Assembly (NCBI RefSeq): GCF_902459465.1
Contig: NC_047066.1
Span: 17,983,047 to 18,047,046, forward strand
Direction: 5' to 3'
From: Asterias rubens
Taxonomy: Eukaryota > Echinodermata > Asteroidea > Forcipulatida > Asteriidae
DNA: 64,000 nt
In this document: positions 40,091 through 53,000 of the stretch, piece after piece
Layout: each line of letters opens with the position of its first letter
Position numbering within the stretch: the stretch's first letter is position 1
Translations under genes and position numbers: made by a program
The notes under the pieces: generated by a model
Databases searched by the model: none
What the model was told of the DNA's origin: nothing
What the model saw: the letters and a program-made list of their open reading frames with translations, nothing else

Positions 40091-40385
40091 TAGTGTCATG
40101 GCCGAGCGGTTAGGAGCACCGGATTCAAGCACTGGTGTTTGATCAGCGGGGTGTGGGTTCGGATCCCGGTCATGACACTTGCTACATAAAATTCGGGAGG
40201 TAGTGCTTTCTGCTCTACCGGCTAGGCTTCGAATTGAAGATACCCAAGACTGTGAAAGGGGTAACCCTGTTTCAGCCCTAGGAGTAGGTGGCAATGGCCT
40301 CTGGAAACAAATAATTGTAGCCCACACCTTGAAGTGGCCTTCAGGCCTTGTGTGTCAGGCGACTTGCATAAAAACAATTTTTTTT
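40091..40385 (+). repeat. SINE C, complete copy
   Basis: Head AGTGTCATGGCCGAGCGGTT ... GGATCCCGGTCATGACACTT, body GGGAGGTAGTGCTTTCTGCT to CAGGCGACTTGCATAAAAAC and a T-rich end. Confidence 0.88.
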
Positions 40386-40679
40386 TTTAAATGTGCAATA
40401 AGGACCATTTACATGTAGCACTTGGCTTATTTGGACGTGACCATACCTAAAACAAATTTCATTATTGTCTTTGATAGTTAGGTATATATATCATCAACTT
40501 ATTTCCTGGGGTATATTTTACTTTGCCATAACACAGTCAAAATTAGTCCAGGAAAACCAGGCCAAATTCACCCAAGGACTTTCGCTGACCATAGTTTGAC
40601 TTATATTGGGAGAACTCTGTGAAGTTCAATCAATCAATCAATCAAACGTAATTTGTATAGCGCCTAAATCAAAAGTTGG

Positions 40680-41115
40680 ACTAACGTCGGTTTTTCAAAA
40701 CAAACAAATGACACCCAAAAGTTCAGTAAAGCATATATTTAACAAGCACTCTCTCCTGCTTATTAGAAGCTGATATGTTGGTTGTCTGCCAATTTATTTC
40801 CATATCTCTATCTAAAAAGTACTCATTTTGCAAGCTGTCCACGAAATTCTTGACCCCAAAAAATGTAAAGTAAGCTACTTATTTCTCAGATGTTTAGATT
40901 CAGTCAAGCATTAACATTCCATGGACAAACATGAGTGCTTTCAGTAAAACATGCATAACTTCTCTTAGAAATTATCAATTTGTTTCATTCTTTTTCTTCA
41001 CATAATCAGGAAAGAATACTTGTTTAATATGTGCTTTACTTGGGTTTTGAGTGTCAGTTGTTTTGTTTTAAAATCATGAATCTCCACCAACTTCATTTCG
41101 ACTTGCGCTGTACAG
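40680..41115. mobile_element. MITE G, second copy
   Basis: TTTTTCAAAACAAACAAATG to CATTTCGACTTGCGCTGTA; about 85 percent like 9277-9742 by eye. Its left end is truncated and joined to an ATCA repeat (40628-40645). Confidence 0.75.
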
Positions 41116-41372
41116 CAAGTATTTCTCAATTTAAGACATCACACCACATTGATGACAAGCTGATACTTTGGTTTTCTGCCAGTTTATTTCCATATCACTA
41201 TTTCTGAGAAGTGCCTGATTATGGCATGGGGGAATCTTATTTGTAAATATTGTGATACACTTGACATATCTACAGCCGGGGCAAGGCAGCTATTAGTTTT
41301 AAGTTATGCAAACAGATTTAACATGATGTAAATATAAACTGACATTTTGATAAAGAGAAGACCGCTTATTAA

Positions 41373-41752
41373 AGGAACACGTTGCTTTGGATCGGTCGAG
41401 TTGGTCTTTGAAAAGCGTTTGTAACCGTTTGTTATAAAATGCATATGGTTAGAAAACTGTTTAAAAAGTAGAATGAGCCACACACATTTGCCTCAAAATT
41501 GTGTTTTTTTTTTTTAACTTTGCGAACTAACATGGTCGGCCATTTATGCGAGTCAAAAATTTGACTCCCATAAATGGCCGACCGTGTTTGTCGACGAGGT
41601 AAAACGAAAACCACGCAATTTCGAGTGATACTTGTATGGATCATATTCTACTTTTAAAATATCTTTCTAATCATATGTATTCTATAACAAACAGTTATAT
41701 ACGCTTTTCAAAGACCAACTCGACCGATCCAAGGCAACGTGTTCCTTTAATT
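41373..41752. mobile_element. MITE E, TTAA-flanked palindrome
   Basis: TTAAAGGAACACGTTGCTTT ... AGGCAACGTGTTCCTTTAA, inner hairpin GGTCGGCCATTTATG / CATAAATGGCCGACC. TTAA on both sides. Confidence 0.9.
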
Positions 41753-42089
41753 CATTTTTTAATGTTTTAAAAGATGTCCACTTTCGACCCAAGATTTCTT
41801 GTTCACACTATCAAGAGTTGTAAAGAATTTTTCAATTAATTCCTATTAAGCTGTGTTTGAATCGAGTGACTATGGCTATTGGCTACGGCTATTGGCTGCA
41901 ACAAAACTGAAGAATAGTAGTGGTGTGAAAAATAAAAAGTAACTAAAAAACAGTAAACTTGCGGTTAAAACTCTTGGGAGTGTTGGCTCTGTAAAGAGCC
42001 AGTGTGGTCTCAACAGTGTGGTCTCAACGTTTTCAAAAAGTATACTCAGCTTGTCTTCAGTTTTTTCCTCCTGGAGACAAAGAATATTA

Positions 42090-42270
42090 ATTTTGGTTTT
42101 TACCCATGCACCGATGTGTGTTAGCACTGTATACTCAGTACTTCCCCCGAGTCATGTGAAAAAATATCACAGGCATGTTACTCGGGTGGGATTCGAACCC
42201 ACGACCCTTGCAATTCTAGAGCAGTGTCTTACCAACTAGACTACTGAGGTTGCCCGGTAGCTAGAGGCAA
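42090..42270 (-). repeat. SINE B, minus copy
   Basis: ACTGTATACTCAGTACTTCC, GGGTGGGATTCGAACCCACG, TTACCAACTAGACTACTGAG. Confidence 0.85.
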
Positions 42271-43729
42271 GTTCATTTCATAGCCAACACTTGCACAAAA
42301 GCAATTTAGTACATAGCTGTACACCCGCAAGTTAACTATTTTTAGTTACTTCTTATTGAAGGATAGGATTTTCCTGTGTTACAGCTGCAGCTATTGCCAA
42401 AGTCATTCATTCAAACGAGGCCTATTATGTTTTTTTAAAATTTGTTTCATAATTTTCATGAATTTGTGTTTTTTATGAATGAAAACAATATGTACAAGAA
42501 AGAAAATGTTCCCAAAGCTTGCTTCATTATTTCTATTATTAGTTTATTAATAACCATCATTATCCAGTGCGCCAATTCTTAGAGCTGCTTACACAGGAAA
42601 TTGTGCTTAACCTTTTTCTGCTTAGCAGAAGTTAGCAGGAAAAAAATGCCTACTCGTACCTTCTCACACAACACCAAATCCAAGTGCTAGTTACGAGAAT
42701 ATTTATTGTCTTTCCTATGTCGAGTCACGATTGCATTGTGGCAACAGTATTTTCGAAGGAAACTGATTACTCATAAAGCTCTGAGTATTTCTGCTCGATG
42801 GGCATGGACAAATTTTCTGAATACCAGTGGTTAATATTAACCATAGCAATCATTCGCCTATTTAACTGACAAACCCCCAGTGATGGCTTATTCCATAGAT
42901 ATAGACCATGTGAACTTTGTTTACAATAACTGTGACCTTGTACATTCTTTGAGTGTTCTGGCAGGCACAACACTGCACAGGTCATATGGGAAAGTTGACA
43001 TTTTGTGTCATAATTTCCAAGAGTTATGAAAGTAAAAGCTGGACAAGTTTTGAGATGTGCCCCCTTTCATCATATCAAAAGTTGATAAGAATTAGACAGT
43101 GCAATCTCCATAAAATACAAGATTTTTATGACTTCTTCCATTAGGCTGTGTACAAATCGTGCCTGCAGGAAGTCCAGGCTCTGTGGCTCTGTTGTAAACA
43201 TGTGATGTCACAGGTCAACTATGTCTATAGACCTTTTATATTGCAACGACAAAGCCCGAGTATTTGTTCACCGAGGTTGGAAAACTATGGAAAGCCATAA
43301 ATGCAAAACAAAAACAGATAGCTACTCTTTGTAACAATTTCACACAATTTTCAAACAAAACAACCAATCATGGGAGGTATTTTATTTAATTGAAAGTTTG
43401 CAAAAAAAAGTTAAATGTTACCACGATTGAGTGTTTTACTAACATTTAGCCATCCATGCCAGCAAGCTCGGTTTGTTTACTAAGAACAGACAGGTCTGTA
43501 ATGGTTTGTATTTATCTGTGATGTAAGATTTCTTCAAAACCATTTCTCATTGAGATACATCAACAACACACTGAAAATCTAAGACCGTCTTCAATTAAAT
43601 CATAATAGTTCACAAAACATACTTTTAAATATTCATATTTTGAAAGAGTGCATGAAAGATGTAGAAAATAACACCATCCACTATGTTTCAAGTAATTTCG
43701 TCGCTACTTTCAAATTCAAAACTCAACTG

Positions 43730-43915
43730 ATCAATTTCATAACACTGTTAAGCAGAAAATACTGTTTAGCAAATTTCTTTGCCAAGCAAAAAAAGAACAT
43801 GGGACCACTTGTTAACTTTATGGATCCTTGGCTGGTAACCAGTTTCTTTTAAGCAATATTTTTCTATGCTTAGCAAGTTTTTATGCTTACAAGCTTTATG
43901 AAATTGAGCCCTAGT
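43730..43915. mobile_element. MITE K relative
   Basis: ATCAATTTCATAACACTGTT, AAGCAGAAAATACTG and mirrored TTATGCTTACAAGC, CTTTATGAAATTGAGCCC. Confidence 0.65.
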
Positions 43916-44026
43916 CTTGTCTTACGACAAAATATCACAATATTCAACCAGTACGAAAAACAAATTCTGTAACCGATCATGGTTGTTAATGTATTACGTG
44001 CACTATTATTTCTTTACTGGTGACCA

Positions 44027-47000
44027 CTAAATTTTCTCAATTGGAGGTAAGATCTCTGTGATGATACCGGTACCCAGCGTGATGCGTCCGTCTCGCAGGG
44101 TAAATCTCTGCCCAAGTTCAAGGACCATGTTCTTCTGTAGAGCCAGTGATAAACTAACGTCTTCACCTACATGAGAAGATAAAGAGTACAAGAATACAAC
44201 ATCTGTGTCTAGAAAGTTCAACAACTGCATTCTGTAAAAGCAAAAACTCCTAAGATTAATGGACCGATCCGGCATGTCAATCAAACTGTGCGCGTTCACC
44301 CATTTGACCAAACACAGCAGTGATTATGGTCGGACAAACTCGGTCATGCGTGCGCATATATTTGGCATGCACGGCAGAATCGTGCAAAATGTCATTGGGA
44401 GTGCTTGTACACGTGTCTTGCTCACGTGCGCGGTGGGCGGAGCTTAGTGGAAAGCCGGAACGGTCCATTCTTAAAGGCAGTGGACACTTTTGGTAATTAC
44501 TCAAAATAATTATTAGCATAAAACCTTACTTGGTAACGAGTGATGGGGAGAGGTTGATAGTATAAAACATTGTGAGAAACGGCTCCCTCTGAAGTATGAT
44601 GGTTTTCGAGAAAGAAGTTATTTTCCACGAATTTGATTTCGAGACCTCAGATTTAGAATTTGAGGTCTCGAAATCAAGCATCTGAAAAGCTCACAACTTC
44701 GTATGACAAGGTTGTTTTTTCTTTCATTATTATCTCGCAACTTCAACAACCAATTGAGCTATAAATGTTCACAGGTTTGTTATTTTATGCATATGTTGAG
44801 ATCCACCAAGTGAGAAGACTGGTCTTTGATAATTACAATCAGTGTCCAGTGTCTTTAAAGTAAACACCATGTGGACCGAACTCCATGGCTTGCTGCAGAA
44901 CTCTGTGCTTACCGCCTGGGCCCAATCTCATAGAGCTGCTTAACGGCCGTTTTGGCGCTTACTTTATGATTTCTATTTCAAAGCACTGCTTCACCAGCCT
45001 TGACACCTGGCATTTTTATGTTGCAAAATGCAGCAATATATGCATTACTTTTTACAGTTATATAATAGATGTTAAATTTGCATCAGGGGTAAAGAATATT
45101 AATTTTGATTTTAACCTTACGCCGATGTGTGTTAGCACTGTATACTCAGTACTTTCCTTGAGTCCTGTGAAAAATATCACAGGCATGTTACTCGGGTGGG
45201 ATTCGAACCCACGACCCTTGCAATTCTAGAGCAGTGTTTTACCAACTAGACTACAGAGATTGCCCGGCAGCTAGAGGCAGTTTGAATCCTGTGTTTTAGC
45301 AGCGGGTACCGCAACGATTAAATAGATGTTAAATTTGCACCAGTGATAAAAAATATTCATTTTGGATTTACCCTTGAAACTTTTAATATGAATTAGTGAC
45401 TAATGGAACAACTGACTGACTAGTGAAATGCAAAGCTAAACTGGTCCTGCTGGCCAGGCACTGAAAAGGTTAAAGGAACACGTTGCCCTGGATCGGTCGA
45501 GTTGGTCCTTGAAAAGCGTATGTAACCGTTTGTTATCAAATGCACACAGTAAGAAAGATGTTTTAAATGTAGAATACAATGATCCACACACATTTGCCTC
45601 GACATTGCGTGGTTTTCCTTTTACTTTGCGAACTAACACGGTCGGCCATTTATGGGAGACAAAAATTTGACTCTCATAAATGGCCGACCGTGTTAGTTCG
45701 AAGTGAAAGGAAACCATGCAATTTCGAGTGATACGTTGTGGATCATTGTATTCTACTTTTAAAATATCTTTCTATTCATATGCATTTTATAACAAACTGT
45801 TACAAGCGCTTTTCAAAGACCAATTCGACCGATCCAAGGCAACGTATCTATCGATGCTTACCTGGCATAACCATTTCTTTATCCTCGGGTAGAGTGATTC
45901 TTGCTGAGATGTCCCATGTGTGGGAAAACATCACGGGAGTAAAATTGCTGACAAATGGCTTGTGTCGACCACCTTCCTCCTTTGTGAGGATGTAAACCTG
46001 GTTAGAAAACATGAGGCTCATTAGAAAGATGCAAAAGATATACATACATGTAGCTCTTTATGTAAGCTTTATAGTGGTGTATAATGTTAACAATGTTAAA
46101 ATAAAGAATATTCATTTTAGATTTTACCAAAGATTATAGAGTGCCGAAGGCGCAAGATGCGGAACTCTGGCTGAAATGTGAAATCCCACTGGACACCATT
46201 TCGGCAAGTAAGTCTTTTAATACAACAATAGATCAGTGCAGATTAGTACGGACCATGACCATTCCTATCAATGGGAAACAAAACATTCACTTGCTGAAAT
46301 GGCGCCCATTTGATTTCACGTTAAACAATCGATAAAGCTTCAGTTCCCCATCTTGCGCCTTCGGCGCTCTATAATCTTTGATTTTACCCATATACACCGA
46401 TGTGTGTCAGCACTGTATACTCAGTACTTACCCGAGTTCTGTGAAAAAAAATCACAGGCATATTACTCGGGTGGGATTCAAACCCACGACCGTTGCAATT
46501 CTAGAGCAGTGTCATACCAACTAGACCACCGAGATTGCACGGTTTATGAGAAGTTAACCAGTCATTTTGATCACAAAAACACTTTCAGTCTAAATGAATT
46601 TTTTGTTAATAAGTATTCAACATCATATGTCATGCTGTTCTATCAGGGAAATTCAGGGAATATTCTGCAGATTCAGAAAGAGCTGGAAGCTAACAAATAT
46701 TTTGGAAAGTAGTAGAATTAAGGTTAGTATAGTGCTGGCAAATAGTGAAATGTTGGTATTCGGTTACTGCTGGCCAACTATCCGAAATTAACCGGATATT
46801 CGAATAGGTTTTTTTTCGCCACTAGAGGGCGCTTTCTAAAAATAAAATAATAAAAAATCCGCTAGAGGGCGCTGTTCGTTTGTGAATGAGATCTTATGGG
46901 CGGATTGATATTAGTTTTAGACAGTGTCACTTGGTTCATTCATAAAAATAACCGGATCTAATTTAAAGATGGCGATTTACTTTTTCTTTTGATCGTGATT

Positions 47001-50000
47001 GACTCTACGTGAAGGAAAACTTTCGTAATCTTTGAACAAATTACGTCAGAAATGTCATTGTTTAAACTCTTCACGGAGGCGAGCATAGTTAAAACTTAAT
47101 TTATGCTGTTTTATGCTGTCTTAATAGAAGTTTCATAAGGATTCAAACAAAACATTCCTAATCAGTTGTCACCCGACGTCCGTGGATATTCGTATATTAA
47201 CGAATATCTGGTTACTTGGTTGTAATTACAGGACTATCCGGTTTATAAATAGGTATTCACGCCAATTGCGGATATCCGGTTAAGAAAAAAAAAGGCATTC
47301 GCGGTTACGGATAGGAAAACCTATTCGCCATTAACCGGATATTCGAATTATTCGCCCAGGCCTAATTAAGGCAGACCTGCCAACCTTGTAAATTTGTTTT
47401 GAGTACCACATTATTGCAGCGGCATAAACATGATCGCCCACTGCACAACGGCATATGGCACAATGCTTACGGTCAGTCAGCAAAAACCATGGACCACATC
47501 ATATTAGATGAACCATTCATTTAATGTAATTATATATCATATTCACACAAATGCAGGCTACTTCATAATAAAAAAAAAGTTGACATCAGTGTTTATCTTA
47601 GGGGTGGTTGATGTGGCCATTTCTGACTTTTTGTGCTCGTGACCTCAACAGTCTGAAAAAAAAATGAAAAAGAAATAACCAGTTGACTAGATCAAGGATT
47701 TGAAACTGAAGGTGCAAAAGTTAATATCACAAAAAAATTGGCCAGGGGTTTCCCAACGGGCGGTGAGCCCATTTTGACACATTTCTGATCCATAACATAT
47801 ATTAATTTCATTTACAAGCTCTGTCGAACAATGTTCCTAAATTATAAGTAACTTTAACTCGGCATGCAAATATTATAACTTGGTATCCATCTTTGGTTGC
47901 CCAGTAAACGGACAAACGAAAACCCACCGTAGAGTTTTCCAGTTCCACTTCAATTCAGGCATGCTTCAATTCATCATTTGTTTCCCTTATCATGCTTATA
48001 CAAAGATTACAGGCCATTAAATTCCCTTTATTCTCCCCAAATTCTAGGGAGTTGGGAAAAATCGTGACGTAAATAATAACATGACTACCTCCTGACCTAA
48101 ACTGCTGCCGCTCTTTGAGTGAGATGTCTAAATCAAATGAAGTGTGTGCACTGCCGACTGCACACATGCACTGTGTTTTCCACGTTGAGGAAGAAACTTC
48201 TTCGGAGCATGCATTCTCTTTTTTCCAGGTGGAGGAGTACTTTTTCCCCCCATCACTGACACTTCGCCTACGATCGGCGTCCATATAAACACACGGCGAC
48301 GCCGAACGAATTCGAGCCGAACACGTGCATTGTGTGCCATACATGTTCATGTACATGCATGCATAAGGCTGTACATGTACTATACCAGGTTGATCGAACT
48401 GGTATGCGCCATTCCCACCCCCTGTTACGCATTGGTTTATTAGTTTTCCAGCGGGAGTAAGAATTTAAAAAATAATTCTAAGCACAACCTCTTTTTTATC
48501 GAAGCGCATAATGATCACTCAGATGTGGGGTGTTTTTGATCTGTTGTTTTTGCACTTGGGGTTGAACGAATAACAGTTGATTAAATTGAGAACAAAACTG
48601 TCCGTTCGTGCTGCAGTTTTAAAACACTGCGATATAGATTTAGCTTTTTGCGTACGTTCTGCAGAATATCTCGTACCACCGTACTCAGGGGTGAAAATGC
48701 GTGCATGGTACGCAAAATGCGTACAGGTTGGCAGGTCTGTTAAGGTCTTACCTGTGCTTTGACGTGGTTATGTGCTTTATAAGTCCCCGGTCTGCAGAGC
48801 ATCATACCACGTTTGATCTGGTCTCGTTTGACATTCCTCACCAGTGCCCCCATTTGGTCTCCAGCCTCACCCTTATCAAGGATCTTATGAAACATCTCAA
48901 TACCTTCAAGAAGAAACACAAATTTATATTGTTAGATTTGGCCAAATTAATCTTAAAGTTTAGATTTGAAGTTCAAATAGCTATTTTTGTTACTAATGAA
49001 AGTCATAGACAGTGTGACCTATGTTTACATTCAAACCGCCCTCCATTGACAAAACACTGTATGTGTCATGTTACACCGGGCAAAAAGACGCATAGTCATG
49101 GTAAGATTGCATACACTTTCGAGCTGGCTGCCAAAACACAAAGGTTTTGTCCGGCGGTATGCGCGCAAACCATGTTATGGTTTTCGAGTGACGTCAGAGG
49201 TCACATCCTCATCCTATAAGCATTTACTTAAAAATCTGTCAATGATAAGTGTAATGGTAGTTGATTAAAAAATAAAAATAAATTATCGTTGGGATTCCAA
49301 CATCAAATCACTTTCATGCATACATGTTCTGACTCTTGGTGTTTAAGTGCGTTGTATCTATTTTTGTATTTGCCTGTTGTTACTTTTTGATAATTTGTGG
49401 TGCTTTTTAAAACTTGTGGAAACAATGCAATTTCTTCTTTTTGGAGATCAATACAATTTTCTTATGTCTTATGTAGAAAAAAATATTCTGTGTATTTTGT
49501 GCATTGTCCATGGCATTTGCAAAAGTCTTTGTATGCTTTTTGTTTTGCAACAGAATCATATACCAAAATTCTTTCAGAGTTATGAAAACCATTTCTGTAT
49601 GGTTGCATGGCTTCTGACTGCATCCCCTGAAAAAAAGTATTGACAAAATAGGGAAACCACCAACATAGGGCTAGTAAAAAGGTTATTGGTTCAAATCCTG
49701 CTCTAGTCAATTATTCTTCATATACATGTACATGTATAAACAAATTCTTTCATCAAAAAATCAGACAACGCAATTTTAATGGAAAAATGTACATGACTCA
49801 TGTCTATATATTTGCAATTAATTTTTTAAACGTTTAATAAAACAGAGAAGAGTACAAACCTGTAATAACACTCTTAACCTTAGTATCATGACCAATGAAT
49901 TCAATCTCGTCATTCTTAGAGATAGAGCCTCTTTCCACTCTACCGGACACCACGGTGCCACGTCCTGAAGAGAGAGAGAGCAAATCAGAGATAACAGAAG

Positions 50001-53000
50001 AGATTAACAAATGTCATTTACACACTGCCAACAACACAATCAAAGAAGATCAGCTTAAAATATAAGCGGGTATTTTTATTTTTATTTTATTTTTATGCAA
50101 GTCGCCAGACACACAAGGCCTGAAGGCGATTCAAGGTGTGGGTTACAATTATTTTTGTCCAGAGGCCCTTGCCACCTACTCCTAGGGCTGAAACAGGGTT
50201 ACCCCCTTTACAGCCCATGCGAATGTAGGCTTGGGTATCATCAGTCCGAAGCCTGGCTGGTAGAGCAGAAAGCACTACCTCCCCAATTTTATGTAGCAAG
50301 TGTCACCAGAATTAGATTTTGAGGTCTCGAAATCAAGCATCTGAAAGCACACAACTTCGTGTGACACGGGTATTTTTCTTCCATCATTATCTCGCAATTT
50401 CAACAACCAATTAAGTTCAAATTTTCACAGGTTTATTTTGTGCATATGTTGAGATACACCAAGTGAGAAGATTGGTCTTTGACAGTTACCAAAGGTGTCC
50501 AGTGTCTTTAAATATTCTTATAAAGACAATGTAGATGATACAGAGTCCTTCGGATCCAACCCACCTTCTATTGAGTAGACCTGTTCAACAGGCATAAGGA
50601 AGTTCTTCTCCATATCTCTAGGAGGGAGGGGTATCCACGTATCTACAGCTTCCAATAGCTTGGTGATGGACTCCACGCCGATTTCTGGTTTCTTCCCCTG
50701 TCAAATGGTCATTAATACAATACTTAGAACAACTTCATAACAGCTTATAAGCACAACAATTTGCTAAGCAAAGAAAAGTAGCTAAGCTGAAAGGGTTACC
50801 AGATAAGATGCATTTAATTGAGATTGGCTTCATGCTAATATTTGCTTAGCAAACAAAATTGTTACACCAATCTTTTCTGGGCCTGGTTGATGTGTTTGAA
50901 GAATTTATATAAATTCAATGGTACATTCATACCTAAATAAGGGAAGTAACAAAACTTGCTGCTACAACCACTGTAGGTGCAAGATGGTAACATACCGGCT
51001 GAAATGTGAAGTAATGCATTGCAATGGACGCCATTGCAGTAAGCAACTCTTTCGATGCAATAATATAATATAATAATATATTATAACAGACAATGTCAAT
51101 TAGGCCTAGGCAACAAGTGATATTCACTACAGAACTGTCACGCTTCATTAAATCGCACTTCTACCCAGGTCACAACTATTTTTTCAGTAGTCCTGGCCAT
51201 GCGGTTCACCGGGTAGTTGAAAAGTGGATTTGGACTGTAAGTTGCACTTTGACCCAAGTCACAACTATTTTTCAGTAGTCCTGGCGGTGCGGTTAACCGG
51301 GCAGTTGAACAGCGGATTTGGACTGGGCATGGCAATCAATAGACGTGACTTCAACACTAGTTGCCCAGGGGTGGATTTCACAAAGGTAGTCCTAACTTAG
51401 GACTAGTCCTAAGCAATGCTAAGAGATAGGACTGGTCCTAAGTTAGGACCAGTAACTCATCCTAACTTAGGACTGGTCCTATCTCTTAGCATTGCCTAGG
51501 ACTAGTCCTAAGTTAGGACTACCTTTGTGAAATACACCCCTGGCCTAGTACCAAGTGGAGCTAGGATCTCACTATCACTAAATGGAATTTCCATCTTGAC
51601 GGAATAGTTCACATAATCGTTCCTTTGAGACTATAGAATTAAAACAATGAGAAGGAAGCATACCTCGAGTGCACAAAGTGCTGATCCGATGATAATAGGC
51701 GTATTCTCACCATCGTATCCATACTCAGCTAAGACATCTCTCATCTCAAGCTCAACCAGCTCCAACATCTCAGAATCAACAGCATCGGCTTTATTGATGA
51801 ACACCACGATGTTGTCAACACCGATCTACAAAGGGAAGGGTATCAAAGAATTGACTTATCGACTCTATGCCATAGCGCCCTCATTACCTGAGTAATGCAG
51901 AAAAAATAAACAATGAGAACCCGCACCCCGATCATCATGTCGCCTGCAGGGGGATCCCCGGTTGCGTCTCCAATCTAACTTGTCCTCTATGCAGGCAGGC
52001 AACTCTGTTGTGGTCTCTGCCCCAGCATCTCTCCTCAGGACACCCACATAGCTCAACCTCTGTCTTCCCCTCAGCCTCACCCCATGAGTCGGTTCCCATA
52101 GCACCAGGGCCCAATTTCATAGCGCTGCTTAACGATAAGCAAATTTGCGCGCTTACTGTAGCAGAATAATTTGCTTAAGCCTTAGCGTAGTTCAAAGGTT
52201 AGCAGAAAAATGGGGCGGCCATATTGCATGTTTACCATGGACTTGCATTGTGACATCATTTATTTTCGTGCGGGAAGCACCGGAGGGTTAGCATGCCTTT
52301 TCGTGTGCTTACGGTTAGCAGCGCTATGAAATGGAACTCGCGCAGTAAGCACGAAATCGGCCCCTAAGCAGCGCTATGAAATTGGGCCCAGACGGCTTGC
52401 AGGTAGCTCAGGGTGCCTGCAGCAGTGCCCTACCATGCCCATCAGCCTGTATGTGATCTTTTGTGAGATCCGAGGACTTTACCACTAGAACTTGAATTCG
52501 ATGCTCTAAACAACTCAGGCATAGCACCCTATGTTTGTGATTTGTGGATGAACTGTTACCTGCTTGGCAAGAAGAAGATGTTCTCTGGTCTGGGGCATCT
52601 GTCCATCTGTAGCAGCTACAACCAAAATGGCACCTTCCATTTGAGCTGCTCCTGTAATCATGTTCTGCAACCACAATCAAGAGGTGAACATCATTAATAA
52701 TCAGTTTGACATCGTTGTTAAAGGGTCTATGTACTTTTGTTCTAACGCAAAACACAATGTCCACAGATTTATATTAAACTTACACTGTTTGAAGATAATG
52801 ATAGTAGAAAGCTTTCCTTAAAATATTACTTACTGAGGTGCTGCAGTTTTTGAGAAATTAGTAAAACAATGTCACAAAAATAATTTTCGAGTTCGGTGCT
52901 CTTATCCGCTCGACCACGACACTCCATTGGTGTGGAATCCATAGAGTTATATATAAGAACTAGAGGGCACACGAGTGATACTTTGTGCACAAATGCCACG

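Larger units (their letters stand above)
37323..44026. other. Gene-free intergenic region between two converging genes
   Basis: Between the 3' ends of the CDIPT-like gene and TUFM I find no exon-like open frame, only repeats: a palindromic element with a nested SINE (37345-38010), a MITE K copy (38930-39131), the 64-bp array (39157-39690), SINE C (40091-40385), MITE G (40680-41115), MITE E (41373-41752), a SINE B copy (42090-42270) and a MITE K relative (43730-43915). The rest shows nothing I can identify. Confidence 0.6.

Noticed and set aside
47955..48356. 133-aa minus-strand frame in TUFM intron 9
   Set aside because: Low-complexity Ser/Cys/Arg-rich, no domain, no matching splice sites with the flanking exons.
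48701..49219. 172-aa plus-strand frame over TUFM exon 9
   Set aside because: Antisense shadow of exon 9 and of repeat L; the minus-strand exon has clear EF-Tu homology.
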